In this document: piece after piece, positions 8,701-16,184 of the stretch
How the letters are laid out: each line of letters opens with the position of its first letter
Position numbering within the stretch: position 1 is the stretch's first letter
Assembly: GCA_035760665.1 (NCBI GenBank)
Contig: DASTSN010000079.1
Coordinates: forward strand, 1-52,527
Direction: 5' to 3'
DNA: 52,527 bases
Source of the DNA: DASTSN01 sp035760665
Lineage (GTDB): Bacteria; Bacteroidota; Bacteroidia; Chitinophagales; Chitinophagaceae
The notes under the pieces: generated by a model
Databases searched by the model: none
Told to the model about the DNA's origin: nothing
Seen by the model: only the letters and a program-made list of their open reading frames with translations
Made by a program: the position numbers and the translations under genes

Positions 8701-10090
8701 TGATGGCTTACGGACTGTCACAACCGAAAATAATGAAGGCGAAAAAGTGCAGGTCGTAATCGGCCGTACGGGTGAAGTTCGTATAATCGATACGAAGAAT
8801 GACCGTATGCTCATCACCAATAACATTCCTTACGGGGCCACCCTGAATGTTAAAGATGGACAGAAAGTAAATAAAGGAGATGTGATCTGTACATGGGATC
8901 CGTTCAATAACGTAATCGTGGCGGAAATCAATGGTACGCTCAAGTTTGAAAATGTGATTGAAGGCGTTACTTTCCGTGAAGAGGCAGACGAGCAAACGGG
9001 CCACCGTGAAAAAGTGGTGATTGAGACAAGGGATAAAACCAAAATACCTTCGATTGTTGTAGAGGGTAAAGAAAGTAAATCCTACAACCTGCCTACCGGA
9101 AGCCACATCATTCTTGAAGAAGGTGATGAAGTAAAAGCCGGTCAGGTACTTGTTAAGATTCCGCGTGTATTGGGTAAACTGCGGGATATTACCGGTGGTT
9201 TGCCACGTGTGACTGAACTTTTTGAAGCAAGAAATCCCGGCAACCCGGCAATTGTTTCCGAAATAGATGGCGTGGTTACTATGGGTGCGATAAAACGCGG
9301 TAACCGTGAAATTATCATTGAAGCAAAAGATGGCGTACAGAAAAAATACCTTGTTCCTTTGACAAGACAAATTCTGGCCCAGGATGGCGACTTTGTCAAA
9401 GCTGGCTCACCGTTGAGTGACGGACAAGTTGCCCCGATTGACATTCTGGCGATCAAAGGTCCGTTTGCTGTACAAGAATATGTGGTAAATGAAATTCAGG
9501 AAGTATATCGCTTACAAGGTGTAAAAATTAATGATAAACACATTGAGGTAATCGTTCGCCAGATGATGCGGAAAGTAAGCATCGTAGATCCGGGTGATAC
9601 CAAATTCCTCGAAGACGACCTGGTCGATAAGTTTGAATTTGTAGAAGAAAACGATTTCATATTCGATAAGAAAGTGGTAACCGATCCGGGTGATTCCGGC
9701 AGGTTACGGGCTGGCCAGATTATCAGTCTCCGCGAATTAAGGGAGGAAAATTCAGTCCTGCGCAGAAACGATAAAAAACTGGTGGAATACCGCGATGCAA
9801 AACCGGCAACATCAGCGCCAACCTTGCTGGGTATTACTAAGGCTTCGCTGGGTGTACAAAGCTGGATTTCAGCAGCCTCTTTCCAGGAAACAACCAAAGT
9901 CCTGTCTTCTGCAGCGATCCAGGGTAAAACCGATGACATGCTTGGATTGAAAGAAAACGTGATCACCGGTCATCCGATTCCGGCAGGTACAGGTTTGCGT
10001 GATTTTGAAAACATGATCGTTGGTAGTAAAGAAGAGTACGAATTATTACAAACTACGCGGGAAGTACTGGCATTTGACGAAGAAGAGTGA
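5798..10090 (+). CDS. rpoC: DNA-directed RNA polymerase subunit beta'
   Basis: A 1430-residue catalytic subunit. The N-terminal zinc site is visible as Cys66, Cys68, Cys81 and Cys84, the Mg2+-binding active-site loop NADFDGDQMAVHVP at about 471-484, and the second zinc site as Cys822, Cys896, Cys903 and Cys906. The trigger-loop region around GEPGTQLTLRTFHVGG is conserved. With RpoB it forms the catalytic cleft. The gene follows rpoB on the same strand and is closed by a clear hairpin terminator 32 bases after its stop. Nothing is unusual about length or motifs. Confidence 0.99.
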   Translation: MAIKKENRPKATFSKITIGLASPDNILERSYGEVLKPETINYRTYKPERDGLFCERIFGPVKDYECACGKYKRIRYKGIVCDRCGVEVTEKKVRRERMGHIKLVVPVVHIWYFKSLPNKIGYLLGVSSKKLESIIYYERFVVIQSGIRADKGQNPGDLLTEEEYLEILDTLPKDNQYLPDDDPNKFIAKMGAEAVHDMLARIDLDQLSFDLRNAAATETSQQRKADALKRLSVVEAFRDANTRITNRPEWMVMQYIPVIPPELRPLVPLDGGRFASSDLNDLYRRVIIRNNRLKRLLEIKAPEVILRNEKRMLQEAVDSLFDNSRKSNAVKAEGGRALKSLSDVLKGKQGRFRQNLLGKRVDYSGRSVIVVGPELKLHECGLPKDMAAELFKPFIIRKLIERGIVKTVKSARKLVDKKEAVVWDILENILKGHPVMLNRAPTLHRLSIQAFQPKLIEGKAIQLHPLVCSAFNADFDGDQMAVHVPLSSAAILEAQLLMLASHNILNPQNGQPITLPSQDMVLGLYYISKGRKSTETEKVKGEGMVFYSAEEVIIAYNESKVDLHAFIKVKTNIRNRDGLLEHKLIETTVGRVIFNQFVPVEVGFVNAVLTKKNLREIIGDIIEITNVPKTAKFLDDIKQLGFRMAFQGGLSFNINDLIIPEIKEELLENAKGEVDEVWDNYNMGLITNNERYNQIVDIWSRVDTRITETLIRELSNDKQGFNSVYMMLDSGARGSKQQIKQLAGMRGLMAKPRKSGSTGSEIIENPILSNFKGGLNVLDYFISTHGARKGLADTALKTADAGYLTRRLVDVAQDVVITEEDCGTLRGIATSALKDNEDIIEPLADRIEGRTSLHDVYNPQTDELIVAGGEEITANIAKRIEDAGIETVEIRSVLTCESKRGVCVKCYGKNLASGALAQNGDAVGIIAAQSIGEPGTQLTLRTFHVGGVAGSATVDSTLTAKFDGTIQFDGLRTVTTENNEGEKVQVVIGRTGEVRIIDTKNDRMLITNNIPYGATLNVKDGQKVNKGDVICTWDPFNNVIVAEINGTLKFENVIEGVTFREEADEQTGHREKVVIETRDKTKIPSIVVEGKESKSYNLPTGSHIILEEGDEVKAGQVLVKIPRVLGKLRDITGGLPRVTELFEARNPGNPAIVSEIDGVVTMGAIKRGNREIIIEAKDGVQKKYLVPLTRQILAQDGDFVKAGSPLSDGQVAPIDILAIKGPFAVQEYVVNEIQEVYRLQGVKINDKHIEVIVRQMMRKVSIVDPGDTKFLEDDLVDKFEFVEENDFIFDKKVVTDPGDSGRLRAGQIISLRELREENSVLRRNDKKLVEYRDAKPATSAPTLLGITKASLGVQSWISAASFQETTKVLSSAAIQGKTDDMLGLKENVITGHPIPAGTGLRDFENMIVGSKEEYELLQTTREVLAFDEEE

Positions 10091-10121
10091 TTGTGATAGT
10101 ATAAACTTTTTAATTAATCGC

Positions 10122-10150
10122 AAGGAGCAGCATACCACTGCTCCTTTTTA
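10122..10150 (+). terminator. Intrinsic terminator after rpoC
   Basis: AAGGAGCAG (10122-10130) and CTGCTCCTT (10138-10146) form a perfect 9-bp stem around CATACCA, followed by TTTTATTT. Confidence 0.9.
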
Positions 10151-10202
10151 TTTATCTTCAGAAATTAACTACGTTAAGGCTTTCATAAAGTAAGGCATTC
10201 TA

Positions 10203-10210
10203 TATATTTG
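10203..10210 (+). promoter_or_regulatory. Putative -7 box for the OmpH-like gene
   Basis: TATATTTG fits TAnnTTTG and lies 39 bases before the ATG at 10250; a TTTC about 19 bases upstream could serve as a weak -33 element. It follows the rpoC terminator, consistent with a new transcription unit. Confidence 0.4.
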
Positions 10211-10249
10211 CCCGCCTATTCCTCTTTATTTTGCAAAAAACCATTCGAA

Positions 10250-10852
10250 ATGAAAACTGGGTTGTTGTTTTTGAACATTTTGTTATTGATTGCTGTCGTA
10301 TTTCTCTTCTTCCGAGTCTATCATACCGGTGAAACTGCGTCTTCCGGCAGTAGTTCGGTCCATACAAATTTACCAGTGTCTAATGCGGGTTTTAAGATTG
10401 CCTATTTTGAAATGGATTCCATTGAAAATAACTGTGAGATGGTAAAGGATGTAAAACACGAGTTAAGTAAAAAGGAAGAGGCCAGCATGACGGAACTTTC
10501 GAGAATGGACCAGCAAATACGTGACAAGGCAAATGAATACCAGGGCAAAGCCGCTACAATGACACAGGCCCAGGGAGAAATGGCACAACAAGACCTGATG
10601 CAGCGGCAGCAAAAACTGCAAAGCCGCAAACAGGAATTGGACCAGGAGTATCAAAGTCTTTACATGCGGTTGAATACAGACATGAAGAAAAAAATAGAAT
10701 CGTTTCTTAAAGATTACAATAAAGACAAAAATTTTGCATACATCTTTGCCTATGACAATGGGATTTTCTTTTACCAGGACAGTGCATATAATATAACGGG
10801 CGATGTGGTGAAAGGACTCAATGAAATGTATAAAAAGCAGAAAAAAGATTAG
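10250..10852 (+). CDS. OmpH/Skp-family periplasmic chaperone-like protein
   Basis: A 200-residue protein with a single N-terminal hydrophobic segment (about residues 4-22) that may be an uncleaved anchor or signal peptide, then a long charged helical region rich in Gln, Lys and Glu (about 60-150), typical of the coiled-coil tentacles of Skp. The pattern FKIAYFEMDSIENN at about 50-63 corresponds to the conserved start of OmpH domains. Skp holds unfolded outer-membrane proteins in the periplasm. The frame is open to 10208 with a TTG, but ATG at 10250 gives a normal signal segment and a box at 10203-10210 would place the transcript start just before it. The family call is good; whether it is a true Skp is not certain. 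Confidence 0.75.
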   Translation: MKTGLLFLNILLLIAVVFLFFRVYHTGETASSGSSSVHTNLPVSNAGFKIAYFEMDSIENNCEMVKDVKHELSKKEEASMTELSRMDQQIRDKANEYQGKAATMTQAQGEMAQQDLMQRQQKLQSRKQELDQEYQSLYMRLNTDMKKKIESFLKDYNKDKNFAYIFAYDNGIFFYQDSAYNITGDVVKGLNEMYKKQKKD

Positions 10853-10867
10853 AATAAATAATCGCCA

Positions 10868-10901
10868 AAAACGCCCCGCCATCCGGGGCGTTTTCGTTTT
10901 T
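10868..10901 (+). terminator. Intrinsic terminator after the OmpH-like gene
   Basis: AAAACGCCCCG (10868-10878) and CGGGGCGTTTT (10884-10894) form an 11-bp stem with a 5-base loop, followed by CGTTTTTTT. Confidence 0.9.
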
Positions 10902-10957
10902 TTACATTGCAAAAAAATCAATTGAAATACTTATCTTGACTGCTTAAACCTGCAGGT

Positions 10958-12391
10958 ATGACGGGGGAACAAACGTCCTTTAAACAATCGCTCGGATTGA
11001 TAGATGCCACTATGATTGTGGCCGGCTCAATGATTGGTTCAGGTATTTTTATTGTCAGTACAGATATTACCAGGCATGTTGGCAGTGCCGGATGGCTGAT
11101 CATCGTTTGGCTGATCACCGGGTTCATGACAATAACAGCGGCTGTGAGTTATGGCGAATTGAGTGGAATGTATCCAAAGGCCGGCGGCCAGTACGTGTAT
11201 TTAAAAGAAGCATACAATCCACTGATTGGCTTTTTATATGGCTGGAGTTTTTTTGCCGTTATACAAACAGCAACAATTGCAGCTGTTGGTGTTGCTTTTA
11301 GCCGGTATACAGCATACTTGTTACCTCAGGTTGGCGAGGATCGTATATTACTGAGTCTATTTGGCCTGAAGATATCTGCTGCCCAGTTACTGGCAATTGG
11401 GATTATCTGTTTTCTTACGTACACAAATTCCCGGGGAATAAAAGGTGGTAAAATTGTACAAACAACATTTACTACCACCAAACTAGTTTCATTGTTTGGA
11501 TTGATAACGCTTGGATTTCTTTTAACAAAGCACAGTTTTTGGACTGAAAACTGGCAGACCGGTCTTCAGGCAATGCAGCTGGAAAAAGATCCGGCTGGTA
11601 ACTTTGTTACCAATGGAACATGGCATTCTATTAACGGTTCTGTTCTCATTGGTGCCGTTGCTGCTGCAATGGTAGGTTCTATTTTCAGCAGCGATGCTTG
11701 GAATAACGTAACCTTTATTGCCGGTGAAATTAAAAACCCGCAGCGAAATATCGGCCTCAGCCTTTTTCTCGGCACTTTGATAGTAACGATTATTTATGTA
11801 ACAGCCAACCTCATGTACTTGTATGTTTTGCCTTTGCAGGAAATAGCCTTTCCTGAAGGCGAAAGGGTAGCGGTAGCTGCATCAAACTCCTTGTTTGGCT
11901 CCAATGGCTCTATCATTATTGCAGTGATGATTATGATATCCACTTTTGGCTGTAATAATGGACTTATACTGGCTGGTGCCAGGGTGTATTATACCATGGC
12001 AAACGATGGCCTGTTTTTTAAAAAGGCCGGTACGTTGAATAAGAATGCAGTGCCCCAATGGGCACTCTGGGCACAGGCCATCGTTGCGTCATTACTTTGC
12101 CTGAGCGGTAGTTACAATGACTTGCTGGATATGATTTCTTTCGTCGTCGTTATTTTTTATGTTTTGACGATCGCCGGCATATTTATTCTTCGAAAAAAAC
12201 AACCTGGTTTAGAAAGGCCCTATAAAGCTTTTGGATACCCCGTTTTACCGGCTGTTTACATCATACTGGGTTTGACGTTCTGTGTGTTCCTGGTGTTGTT
12301 TAAACCTGATTATACCCTGAAAGGTTTAGGGATTGTCCTTGTTGGTATTCCACTATATTTCCTGGCGGTTTCAGGCAGAAAAAATAATTAA
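10958..12391 (+). CDS. APC-superfamily amino acid permease
   Basis: A 477-residue polytopic protein with about 12 hydrophobic segments. The N-terminal helix 1 signature MIVAGSMIGSGIFIV and the following helix containing YGELSGMYPKAGGQYVYLKE are typical of the amino acid-polyamine-organocation superfamily, closest in character to the LAT/SteT-like branch of amino acid exchangers. The unwound GSGIF segment is where substrate amino and carboxyl groups bind in this fold. Substrate cannot be read from sequence. The rfaE1 start lies 13 bases after its stop, so the two are probably one transcript, although their roles are unrelated. A weak TATCTTG box lies near 10933. Confidence 0.88.
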   Translation: MTGEQTSFKQSLGLIDATMIVAGSMIGSGIFIVSTDITRHVGSAGWLIIVWLITGFMTITAAVSYGELSGMYPKAGGQYVYLKEAYNPLIGFLYGWSFFAVIQTATIAAVGVAFSRYTAYLLPQVGEDRILLSLFGLKISAAQLLAIGIICFLTYTNSRGIKGGKIVQTTFTTTKLVSLFGLITLGFLLTKHSFWTENWQTGLQAMQLEKDPAGNFVTNGTWHSINGSVLIGAVAAAMVGSIFSSDAWNNVTFIAGEIKNPQRNIGLSLFLGTLIVTIIYVTANLMYLYVLPLQEIAFPEGERVAVAASNSLFGSNGSIIIAVMIMISTFGCNNGLILAGARVYYTMANDGLFFKKAGTLNKNAVPQWALWAQAIVASLLCLSGSYNDLLDMISFVVVIFYVLTIAGIFILRKKQPGLERPYKAFGYPVLPAVYIILGLTFCVFLVLFKPDYTLKGLGIVLVGIPLYFLAVSGRKNN

Positions 12392-12404
12392 CGATTTTTG
12401 CTGT

Positions 12405-13394
12405 ATGCAAGATCTCGATAAACTCTTTGGCGCTTTTTCCTCTTTAAAAATTGGGGTGATCGGTGACGTAATGCTTGATACCTATATGTGGGGGGCTGTG
12501 GAGCGCATCTCTCCCGAAGCTCCCGTGCCTGTTGTATCACTCAACCGCAAGGATTACAGAATTGGAGGAGCGGGTAATGTTGCGCTTAATTGCAGTTCAC
12601 TGGGGGCAGAGGTGTATATAATTTCTGTAACAGGCAAAGACGAAGATGCAAAAAAGTTAAAAGATCTATTCCGGGAAAATAATATACATACAACTTACCT
12701 GCTGGAAAGTGCCGAGAGGATTACAACCAACAAAACGAGAGTAATCAGCCGTAACCAGCAAATGATGCGCCTTGATGCCGAAATGACGACTGATCTCAAT
12801 GAATCGGATGAACATCATTTATGGGAACAACTGACGCGGTTTGTAAAAAACGAAAAGCCTGATATTATCATTTTTGAAGATTATAACAAAGGGGTGCTGA
12901 CAGAAAAAATTATTCAGCAAACAATTGCCTGTGCAAAAAATGAAAATATTTTAACCGCGGTTGATCCTAAGCGAAAGCATTTTTTCTCTTATACCGGTAC
13001 TGATATTTTTAAGCCTAACCTGAAAGAAGTCAAAGAGGGATTAAACATGCTCTTTGATCATGTGGATATTCATGTACTCAGGAAAATTCATTTGGAACTT
13101 CAATCCATACTTCACCATACTGTTTCGTTTATTACACTTTCCGAGAAGGGGGTTTTTTATCAGCAAGCAGAGCAGGCTGCCATTATTCCTTCCCACCTTC
13201 GCCATATTGCAGATGTATCCGGTGCTGGCGATACAGTAATTGCTGTAGCATCCATGGTATATGCTGTTACCAGCAATGCTCATTTAATGGCGGAAATAGC
13301 CAATATTGCCGGTGGTCTTGTTTGCGAAGAAGTGGGAACTGTTGCCATAAACAAAGACAGGCTGCTGGATGAATGTGAGCTGCTGCTATCCTGA
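12405..13394 (+). CDS. rfaE1: D-glycero-beta-D-manno-heptose-7-phosphate kinase (RfaE1/HldE kinase domain)
   Basis: A 329-residue PfkB-type carbohydrate kinase. The N-terminal stretch IGVIGDVMLDTYMWGAVERI followed by SPEAPVPVV is characteristic of the kinase half of HldE, and the ATP-site signature DVSGAGDT is at residues 270-277 with Asp276 as the expected catalytic base. It phosphorylates heptose-7-phosphate at C1 on the way to ADP-heptose for lipopolysaccharide cores. The cytidylyltransferase-like half is absent, so a separate RfaE2 is expected elsewhere; the last enzyme of the route, RfaD, is encoded near 48 kb. An open frame extends upstream into the permease gene, but ATG at 12405 gives the normal N-terminus and follows the permease stop directly. 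Confidence 0.88.
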   Translation: MQDLDKLFGAFSSLKIGVIGDVMLDTYMWGAVERISPEAPVPVVSLNRKDYRIGGAGNVALNCSSLGAEVYIISVTGKDEDAKKLKDLFRENNIHTTYLLESAERITTNKTRVISRNQQMMRLDAEMTTDLNESDEHHLWEQLTRFVKNEKPDIIIFEDYNKGVLTEKIIQQTIACAKNENILTAVDPKRKHFFSYTGTDIFKPNLKEVKEGLNMLFDHVDIHVLRKIHLELQSILHHTVSFITLSEKGVFYQQAEQAAIIPSHLRHIADVSGAGDTVIAVASMVYAVTSNAHLMAEIANIAGGLVCEEVGTVAINKDRLLDECELLLS

Positions 13395-13565
13395 TATCCG
13401 GGCAGATTTTTCAGAAACCTGCATGATGCCGGCATGGGGTGATTTTACCAGTATCAATAATTCTTTCCGGCGTTTAATATTCATTCAAATATCCTGCAAA
13501 AAACTTGGAAATTATTCGATTGTAAAGTGATTAATTTCGGCAACTGAATTAATCTCAAGACAATT

Positions 13566-14513
13566 ATGTCAACATTTACACTTGCAATACATGGCGGAGC
13601 CGGAACAATTTTAAAAGAGGATATGACCCCCGAACTGGAGTCCGCCTATCTTGAAGCACTGGAAAATGCGCTGAATGCAGGCTTTGCTGTGCTGGAGGAA
13701 GGGGGAACCGCTGTTAATGCCATAAAGGCCGCTATCGTTGTACTAGAAGATAATGTGCTGTTTAATGCCGGCCGGGGATCTGTTTTTACAAAAAAAGGTG
13801 TACAGGAAATGGATGCCGCCATTATGGATGGCAAATCATTGGATGCCGGAGCCGTTACAGGTGTGCGAAATGTTCGCAACCCAATAGAACTGGCGATGGA
13901 AGTGATGCGCAATAGTAATCATGTTTTTTTGAGTGGAAAAGGGGCGAATGATTTTGCCATTAAGCAGGGTATTAAACTGGAACCAGATGAATATTTTTTC
14001 AGCCAGTTCCGGTATGATCAATGGAAAGCCATTCGCGATTCCGATACCTATTCCCTGGATCATACCCACCAGCGGCTTGAAGAACTGATGCGGGATAAAA
14101 AATTTGGAACAGTGGGAGCTGTCGCCTGCGATAAAGACGGAAATCTCGCTGCTGCGACTAGTACGGGCGGTATGACAAATAAAAAATATGGACGTATTGG
14201 TGACAGCCCGCTTATCGGATGTGGTACGTACGCCAATAATAAAACATGTGCAATCAGTTGCACAGGACATGGTGAAATGTTTATCCGTTCGGTAGCAGCC
14301 TATGATGTCAGCTGCCTGATGGAATATAAAGGAATGTCGCTTAGTGAGGCCATGAACGAAGTAGTGAATAAAAAACTGGTGGCTATTGGTGGCGAGGGCG
14401 GTATGATAGGTGTAGATACAAAGGGTAATGCATCGCTGCTCTTTAACAGCGCCGGTATGTACCGTGGGTTTAAAAGTAGCAGCGGCCATAGTGAAGTTGC
14501 CATTTTCAAATAG
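13566..14513 (+). CDS. Isoaspartyl peptidase / plant-type L-asparaginase
   Basis: A 315-residue member of the N-terminal nucleophile (Ntn) asparaginase family. The N-terminus LAIHGGAGTI and the self-cleavage site FGTVGAVACD are both conserved, with Thr182 as the expected nucleophile released on autocleavage into alpha and beta chains; TSTGGMTNK and GDSPLIGCGTYA downstream form the substrate pocket. The enzyme removes isoaspartyl residues from dipeptides and hydrolyses asparagine. No signal peptide is seen, so it should act in the cytoplasm. It stands as a single gene with 171 bases upstream; TAATTTCG near 13535 resembles a -7 box with one mismatch. Confidence 0.93.
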   Translation: MSTFTLAIHGGAGTILKEDMTPELESAYLEALENALNAGFAVLEEGGTAVNAIKAAIVVLEDNVLFNAGRGSVFTKKGVQEMDAAIMDGKSLDAGAVTGVRNVRNPIELAMEVMRNSNHVFLSGKGANDFAIKQGIKLEPDEYFFSQFRYDQWKAIRDSDTYSLDHTHQRLEELMRDKKFGTVGAVACDKDGNLAAATSTGGMTNKKYGRIGDSPLIGCGTYANNKTCAISCTGHGEMFIRSVAAYDVSCLMEYKGMSLSEAMNEVVNKKLVAIGGEGGMIGVDTKGNASLLFNSAGMYRGFKSSSGHSEVAIFK

Positions 14514-14589
14514 GTATTTCAATGTGCTTTCGGCACTAACAAGCCTTTTCTTATTTTAGTGATCTGTAACGTATAATTTCAATTTCTTG

Positions 14590-15255
14590 ATGGAAAAATA
14601 TGCTGTAATCGTTGCCGGCGGCAAAGGAACCCGGATGGGTAATGAAATACCAAAACAGTTTCTTTTACTAAAAGGAAAACCTGTATTGTGGCATACCATC
14701 AATGCATTTGCCATGGCTTTTGCGGATATTAAAATCGTACTTGTATTACCTGAAGCATATCTTGCTGATGGGAAACAAATCGAAGGCGAATTTCCGCGTA
14801 TTCACATCCGTATCGTTGCCGGCGGTGATACGAGGTTTGCGTCTGTCAGGAATGGGTTACAATTGGTAAAGACCGATGCAGTTGTGTTTGTTCATGATGG
14901 AGTGCGTTGCCTGGTTACTCCCGGGCTGATCCGCCGTTGTTATGATGAAACTATGGTAAAAGGCAATGCCATTCCGGTTATCCCTGCAACAGACACTCTC
15001 AGGCTTATCACTCAGGAAGGCAATAAACCAATTGATCGCAACCTTGTGATGATGGTGCAGACTCCACAGACATTTATGTCAAATGATATTAAAGCGGCGT
15101 TTGAACAGGAATATGATTCTTCATTCACAGATGAGGCCAGCGTGGCAGAAAGAAGTGGCGTAAAAATTAACCTGGTTGCGGGAGAAGAGAGTAACATAAA
15201 AATCACCCGGCCCGTTGATATGCTGGTGGCAGAACAAATCTTGGGAATAAATTAA
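14590..15255 (+). CDS. ispD: 2-C-methyl-D-erythritol 4-phosphate cytidylyltransferase
   Basis: A 221-residue enzyme of the MEP isoprenoid pathway that joins CTP and methylerythritol phosphate. The nucleotide-binding loop VAGGKGTRMGNEIPKQFL is at residues 7-24, followed by VFVHDGVRCLVTP, VIPATDTLR and the C-terminal TDEASVAER and IKITRP motifs of the family. ATG at 14590 is preferred over the TTG one codon upstream. The stop overlaps the stop of the convergent minus-strand gene by a few bases, and no terminator is visible between them. Confidence 0.93.
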   Translation: MEKYAVIVAGGKGTRMGNEIPKQFLLLKGKPVLWHTINAFAMAFADIKIVLVLPEAYLADGKQIEGEFPRIHIRIVAGGDTRFASVRNGLQLVKTDAVVFVHDGVRCLVTPGLIRRCYDETMVKGNAIPVIPATDTLRLITQEGNKPIDRNLVMMVQTPQTFMSNDIKAAFEQEYDSSFTDEASVAERSGVKINLVAGEESNIKITRPVDMLVAEQILGIN

Positions 15256-16184
15256 ATAGTTGAAGCGGGCTTTAGCAAGCGGAGAAGAAACGGAAGCTGA
15301 TTTATTCTGACAAAGAAATATGGTTCCAGAACAGGGCTGAATTTTTTGTAAAAAGCGTAAATGCCTTTAATGTCAGATCCTTCTATGTCAAGTGTCATGC
15401 CACTCCCTGAAAATTCTTTTATAAACTCATAGAATAAAAAGTGAGCTGCTTCTCGTTTGCGACCCTCTTCCGTAGTTGCTGAAATAATATTATAGAATCG
15501 GTATTGGTCTTTCAAGAATAAAGTAATACTCAATAATTTTCCTCCCGGGTCTACAATCTCACGGGTCAATAATTGATGATTTAGTTTCAGATATTCACAG
15601 AGGGATGAAAAACGGCTATAGTCATCTGTTGTCAGGTGAGGTAATTTATTTCCATACAGAACCCGAAAATATTCAATCGCTTCAAGATAATTTTCTGATG
15701 GTAAATACTGAAGGTTATATCTTTTGCTTCTTTCCACACTTTGCAAAAGACTTTTACGAAATTTTGTTTTTATTCGATCAAAACTTTCATTAAGTGCTAA
15801 TACCAGGTTAATCCGTTGTGCATCTGTTCCCCTAAATGAATTTTTATAATTCAGAAATATTTCTGCAAATCGAAAATGTGTTGGTATCGCAACTAAAAAC
15901 TTTTTTACAAGAACTTCGTCAATGTCAAGCGAAGAAAAAATACCGAGCTGTTGTGTAAATGGCGGCTGGTACAAATAATTTATACCCCATTTCCTGTTCC
16001 AGGTCAGTGGCATTACGGCTTTATAATCTTCAAGTACAAGTCCGTCCCAATGTTTTGCCATGTGATCCAGGTAAAATGAATAGCCATAGATCAGCCCGTT
16101 TTGCGAATTTTTTATACAGGTGTCCCATTTTTTCTTATCAATATCGGCTCCCCTGATGTATTGTATCGTCGACTGACTTACCAT
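15252..16184 (-). CDS. GNAT/FemAB-like acyltransferase-fold protein
   Basis: A 310-residue soluble protein. The C-terminal half has the layout of the FemAB/BioF2-like GNAT group: a strand-rich stretch with YRFYNIISATTEEGRKREAA, a helix (HFLFYEFIKEF) and then LDIEGSDIKGIYAFYKKFSP, where the conserved DFEGS-like and FYKxF-like elements are visible. Members of this group transfer acyl or aminoacyl groups; the substrate here is unknown. Its ATG overlaps the stop of the upstream M1 peptidase gene (TAATG), which points to translational coupling and one transcript with it. The 3' end overlaps ispD convergently. Confidence 0.65.
   Translation of the reverse strand: MVSQSTIQYIRGADIDKKKWDTCIKNSQNGLIYGYSFYLDHMAKHWDGLVLEDYKAVMPLTWNRKWGINYLYQPPFTQQLGIFSSLDIDEVLVKKFLVAIPTHFRFAEIFLNYKNSFRGTDAQRINLVLALNESFDRIKTKFRKSLLQSVERSKRYNLQYLPSENYLEAIEYFRVLYGNKLPHLTTDDYSRFSSLCEYLKLNHQLLTREIVDPGGKLLSITLFLKDQYRFYNIISATTEEGRKREAAHFLFYEFIKEFSGSGMTLDIEGSDIKGIYAFYKKFSPVLEPYFFVRINQLPFLLRLLKPASTI

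Noticed and set aside
8708..9370. Long open frame antisense to rpoC (220 codons)
   Set aside because: Shadow of rpoC with unusual composition (rich in Phe, His and Asn), no recognisable domain.
13426..13435. Palindrome ATGCCGGCAT after rfaE1
   Set aside because: A single 10-bp palindrome without a T-run or repeated copies in the window; too short to claim a terminator or operator.
13836..14522. Open frame of 228 codons antisense to the isoaspartyl peptidase gene
   Set aside because: The plus-strand gene is complete with all family motifs, so the antisense frame is a shadow.
14524..14536. Small hairpin GTGC-TTTCG-GCAC between the isoaspartyl peptidase gene and ispD
   Set aside because: Only a 4-bp stem and no T-run directly after; insufficient for a terminator call.
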